From positions 1 to 6,573 of the forward strand of contig JAAXHV010000125.1 in the NCBI GenBank assembly GCA_012270695.1: a stretch of DNA of 6,573 nt. Reading direction: 5' to 3'. Origin of the DNA: Gammaproteobacteria bacterium. Lineage in GTDB: Bacteria; Pseudomonadota; Gammaproteobacteria; Eutrophobiales; Eutrophobiaceae. Below the pieces are notes generated by a model. The model was not told the DNA's origin. It was given only the letters and a program-made list of their open reading frames with translations, and ran no database searches. Below are positions 5,757-6,573 of the stretch, one piece after another (within the stretch, counting starts at the first letter, position 1; each line of letters opens with the position of its first letter). The position numbers and the translations under genes were made by a program.

Positions 5757-6573
5757 ACACGATAGAAACGGTAGTGCACAAGGCCGGTTTCGGCCGCTCC
5801 GAAGGCCTGCGCGACGCCGACCCGGTTACCACCGAGATTATGCGTAACTCGCTTTGTTCCGCAGCCAACCAGATGAAAAACACCTTGTGCCGTATCGCAT
5901 TTTCACCGTTGATATACGAAACGCTGGATTTTGCCGCGGCTATCTACGATGAAGACTTCTGCATGCTGGCCCAGGCGCCCTCATTGCCGCTGTTCATGGG
6001 GTCGCTTACCTATTGCGTAAAAGAGGCCTCTGATGCGGTAGGCGGCCCGGAAAACATGCGGGAAGGTGACGTGATCATATACAACTGGCCGTTTGGCACG
6101 GGGTCCCACGCCCAGGACGTGGTGTTGGTGGCGCCGGCTTTTCTGGGAAAAAAACTGATAGGCTACACCGCAGCCAAGGCCCATTGGCTGGATATCGCGG
6201 CCAAAGAACCCTATTGTACCGATACGACGGACGTGTACCAGGAAGGCGTTATCTTCCCCGGTATAAAGTTGTATGAGGGCGGCGAGGTCGTACAGGATGT
6301 ATACAACCTGGTGATGGCCAATACGCGTATGCCCAACATAATTTTTGGCGATATGCGGGCGCAGGCGACAGCAGTGAATATCGGCGCCCGCGAACTGCAA
6401 CGCGTAGTGAAACGGTTCGGCTATGACACATTCAGAACTTCAACACAGCGTATTTACGACCACGGAGAAGCGCTCGTCCGGCGCTATTTTGCAAACCTGC
6501 CCGATGGCCGTTACCTGGGGGAAGGTTGTGTGGATGATGACGGCCTCAGCGATGACAAGATACCCTACCAGGT
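5747..6573 (+). CDS. hyuB: HyuB-type hydantoinase/oxoprolinase subunit, second copy, 3'-truncated by window
   Basis: Open frame of 275 full codons running off the window, about half of a normal HyuB. It is a clear paralogue of the preceding gene: by hand alignment 156 of 255 positions are identical, with one 1-residue gap. Shared landmarks are DADPVTTEIMR (23-33), LAQAPSLPLFMG (74-85), YNWPFGTGSHAQD (112-124), KAHWLDI and DVYQEG. Candidate metal ligands His121, Asp124 and His146 are kept. ATG 5747 is preferred over ATG 5753 because it puts the core start at residue 23, exactly as in the first copy, although no good Shine-Dalgarno is present. The gap to the previous stop is 10 bases, so it belongs to the same operon. 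Synonymous sites differ widely between the copies, so the duplication is old. It probably forms a heteromeric complex or gives a second specificity with the single HyuA seen here; the C-terminal half and any further subunits lie outside. Confidence 0.9.
   Translation, partial: MDMNTIETVVHKAGFGRSEGLRDADPVTTEIMRNSLCSAANQMKNTLCRIAFSPLIYETLDFAAAIYDEDFCMLAQAPSLPLFMGSLTYCVKEASDAVGGPENMREGDVIIYNWPFGTGSHAQDVVLVAPAFLGKKLIGYTAAKAHWLDIAAKEPYCTDTTDVYQEGVIFPGIKLYEGGEVVQDVYNLVMANTRMPNIIFGDMRAQATAVNIGARELQRVVKRFGYDTFRTSTQRIYDHGEALVRRYFANLPDGRYLGEGCVDDDGLSDDKIPYQ

Noticed and set aside
5981..6400. 139-codon open frame on the minus strand
   Set aside because: It lies wholly opposite the second hyuB frame, which is clearly homologous to the first hyuB along this stretch. 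The antisense protein shows no recognisable domain.

Overview
The window looks like an accessory or catabolic locus of a Gram-negative bacterium, most likely a proteobacterium. A TonB-dependent outer-membrane receptor requires an outer membrane, and the DNA is moderately GC-rich with proteobacterial-style Shine-Dalgarno sites. The exact taxon cannot be fixed from sequence alone. All supported genes lie on the + strand.

Layout: (1) positions 1-1752 hold the 3' part of a TonB-dependent receptor gene, entering the window inside the plug domain and running to a complete C-terminal beta-barrel. (2) Positions 1753-1957 form a roughly 200-base gap that is not empty. It contains a 15-bp imperfect hairpin, a second branched inverted-repeat structure with an alternative pairing between the two, a strong Shine-Dalgarno, and a possible 33-codon leader ORF that overlaps the start of the next gene. 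(3) Positions 1958-3994 encode a complete HyuA-type (hydantoinase A/oxoprolinase) ATPase subunit. (4) Positions 3997-5736 encode a complete HyuB-type (hydantoinase B/oxoprolinase) subunit, 2 bases after hyuA. (5) From 5747 to the window end runs a second HyuB-type gene, cut off after 275 codons. It is about 61% identical to the first over the shared 255 residues (hand alignment).

Interpretation: the three enzyme genes are packed as one transcription unit (gaps of 2 and 10 bases) and probably make a cytoplasmic, ATP-dependent, metal-containing complex of the N-methylhydantoinase / 5-oxoprolinase / acetone-acetophenone carboxylase superfamily. Such enzymes open cyclic amides or carboxylate ketones after ATP-driven activation; the actual substrate is not readable here. 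The receptor upstream could import that substrate or a related nutrient, but this link rests only on adjacency. The most noteworthy points are the tandem HyuB paralogues, both carrying the same departures from the usual HyuB motifs, and the structured gap with its candidate leader ORF in front of hyuA.
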